In this document: in pieces, positions 5,861 through 6,048 of the stretch
How positions within the stretch are numbered: the first letter of the stretch is position 1
Layout of the letters: every line of letters begins with the position of its first letter
Assembly (NCBI GenBank): GCA_035513995.1
Contig: DATKBL010000097.1
Coordinates: forward strand, 1 to 6,048
Source: DASUTW01 sp035513995
GTDB lineage: Bacteria > Actinomycetota > UBA4738 > CALAEC01
Length of the DNA: 6,048 nt
Direction of reading: 5' to 3'
The notes under the pieces: generated by a model
What the model saw: the letters and a program-made list of their open reading frames with translations, nothing else
The model's database searches: none
What the model was told of the DNA's origin: nothing
Position numbers and translations under genes: made by a program

Positions 5861-5864
5861 TCGG

Positions 5865-5888
5865 TTCCCACGGTCGACACCGTGGGAA
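5865..5888. promoter_or_regulatory. Perfect 10-bp inverted repeat at the ferredoxin transcription start (operator or 5' mRNA hairpin)
   Basis: TTCCCACGGT (5865-5874) and ACCGTGGGAA (5879-5888) are exact reverse complements separated by CGAC. As DNA this is a 24-bp palindromic site covering the predicted start point (+1 about 5867), where a dimeric repressor could bind. As RNA it would be a stable 5' hairpin with a four-base loop, ending 11 nt before the SD. There is no T-run, so a terminator is unlikely. Confidence 0.7.
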
Positions 5889-5899
5889 ACGGTAAAACC

Positions 5900-5905
5900 A
5901 GGAGG
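5900..5905 (+). promoter_or_regulatory. Ribosome binding site of the ferredoxin gene
   Basis: AGGAGG, continuing as AGGAGGAG, lies 6 nt before the GTG at 5912. It is an ideal Shine-Dalgarno, sits in an A-rich stretch unusual for this GC-rich window, and fixes GTG as the start. It suggests high expression. Confidence 0.85.
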
Positions 5906-5911
5906 AGAAGC

Positions 5912-6048
5912 GTGGCCTACGTCATCACCGAGCCGTGCATCGACGTCAAGGACCTGTCGTGCGTCGACGAGTGCCCCGTGGACTGCATCTACGAGGGCGG
6001 CCGCATGCTCTACATCCAGCCCGACGAGTGCGTGGACTGCGACGCGTG
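5912..6048 (+). CDS. fdxA: 7Fe ferredoxin, FdxA type (partial, C-terminus off the right edge)
   Basis: The first 45 codons of a small electron carrier, starting MAYVITEPCIDVKDLSCVDE. Cysteines at 9, 17, 21, 25, 40 and 43 match the [3Fe-4S][4Fe-4S] ferredoxins of actinobacteria and Azotobacter. By analogy with the Azotobacter protein, Cys9 and Cys17 (plus one beyond the window) bind the 3Fe cluster. Cys21, Cys40, Cys43 and the next cysteine, whose codon begins at the last two bases, bind the 4Fe cluster; Cys25 would be the free cysteine. The motifs ECPVDCIYEGGRMLYI and PDECVDC are highly characteristic. Family members usually run about 100-110 residues, so over half is missing here. It is cytoplasmic; likely partners include oxidoreductases or P450s, not determinable here. 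It has its own promoter, a leader inverted repeat and a strong SD, and starts 92 nt after the LLM stop. Confidence 0.95.
   Translation, partial: MAYVITEPCIDVKDLSCVDECPVDCIYEGGRMLYIQPDECVDCDA

Overview
The window is a dense, very GC-rich stretch of chromosome. Its features are strong G/C bias at codon third positions, several GTG starts, an F420-type luciferase-like oxidoreductase and a 7Fe (FdxA-type) ferredoxin. This fits an actinobacterium (Actinomycetota), probably an environmental lineage; that is inference from gene content and base composition, and no marker gene fixes the taxon. I see no tRNA, rRNA, CRISPR array, transposase, phage gene or other sign of mobility, and no gene-free stretch reaches 300 bases.

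Layout. Positions 1-761 (minus) hold the N-terminal part of a zinc-ribbon, single-helix membrane protein with a propeller-like outer domain; the rest lies beyond the left edge. A 146-bp divergent intergenic region (762-907) separates it from two tandem aldehyde dehydrogenase genes on the plus strand (908-2353 and 2365-3792), 11 nt apart and very probably one operon. The first resembles gamma-aminobutyraldehyde dehydrogenase (PatD type); the second belongs to a different ALDH branch (lactaldehyde dehydrogenase/y4uC-like). A 182-bp gap (3793-3974) contains a hairpin and, on the minus strand, a doubtful mini-ORF with one membrane helix. A 70-residue two-helix membrane protein (3975-4187) follows and overlaps tail-to-tail by 7 nt with a COG2945-like alpha/beta hydrolase on the minus strand (4181-4825). 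Only 22 bp separate the hydrolase start from the divergently read LLM-class flavin/F420 oxidoreductase (4848-5819). The window ends inside a 7Fe ferredoxin gene (5912 to the right edge), preceded by the best promoter in the window and a perfect 10-bp inverted repeat.

How the genes may work together. The two ALDHs could oxidise two aldehydes of one catabolic route. The first suggests polyamine breakdown (4-aminobutyraldehyde to GABA), but no aminotransferase, amine oxidase or transporter is visible to confirm this. The hydrolase, LLM enzyme and ferredoxin look like separately transcribed housekeeping or redox genes. I found no convincing undescribed system; the most interesting signals are regulatory (the ferredoxin leader palindrome, the compact divergent promoter at 4826-4847, and possible leaderless GTG starts).
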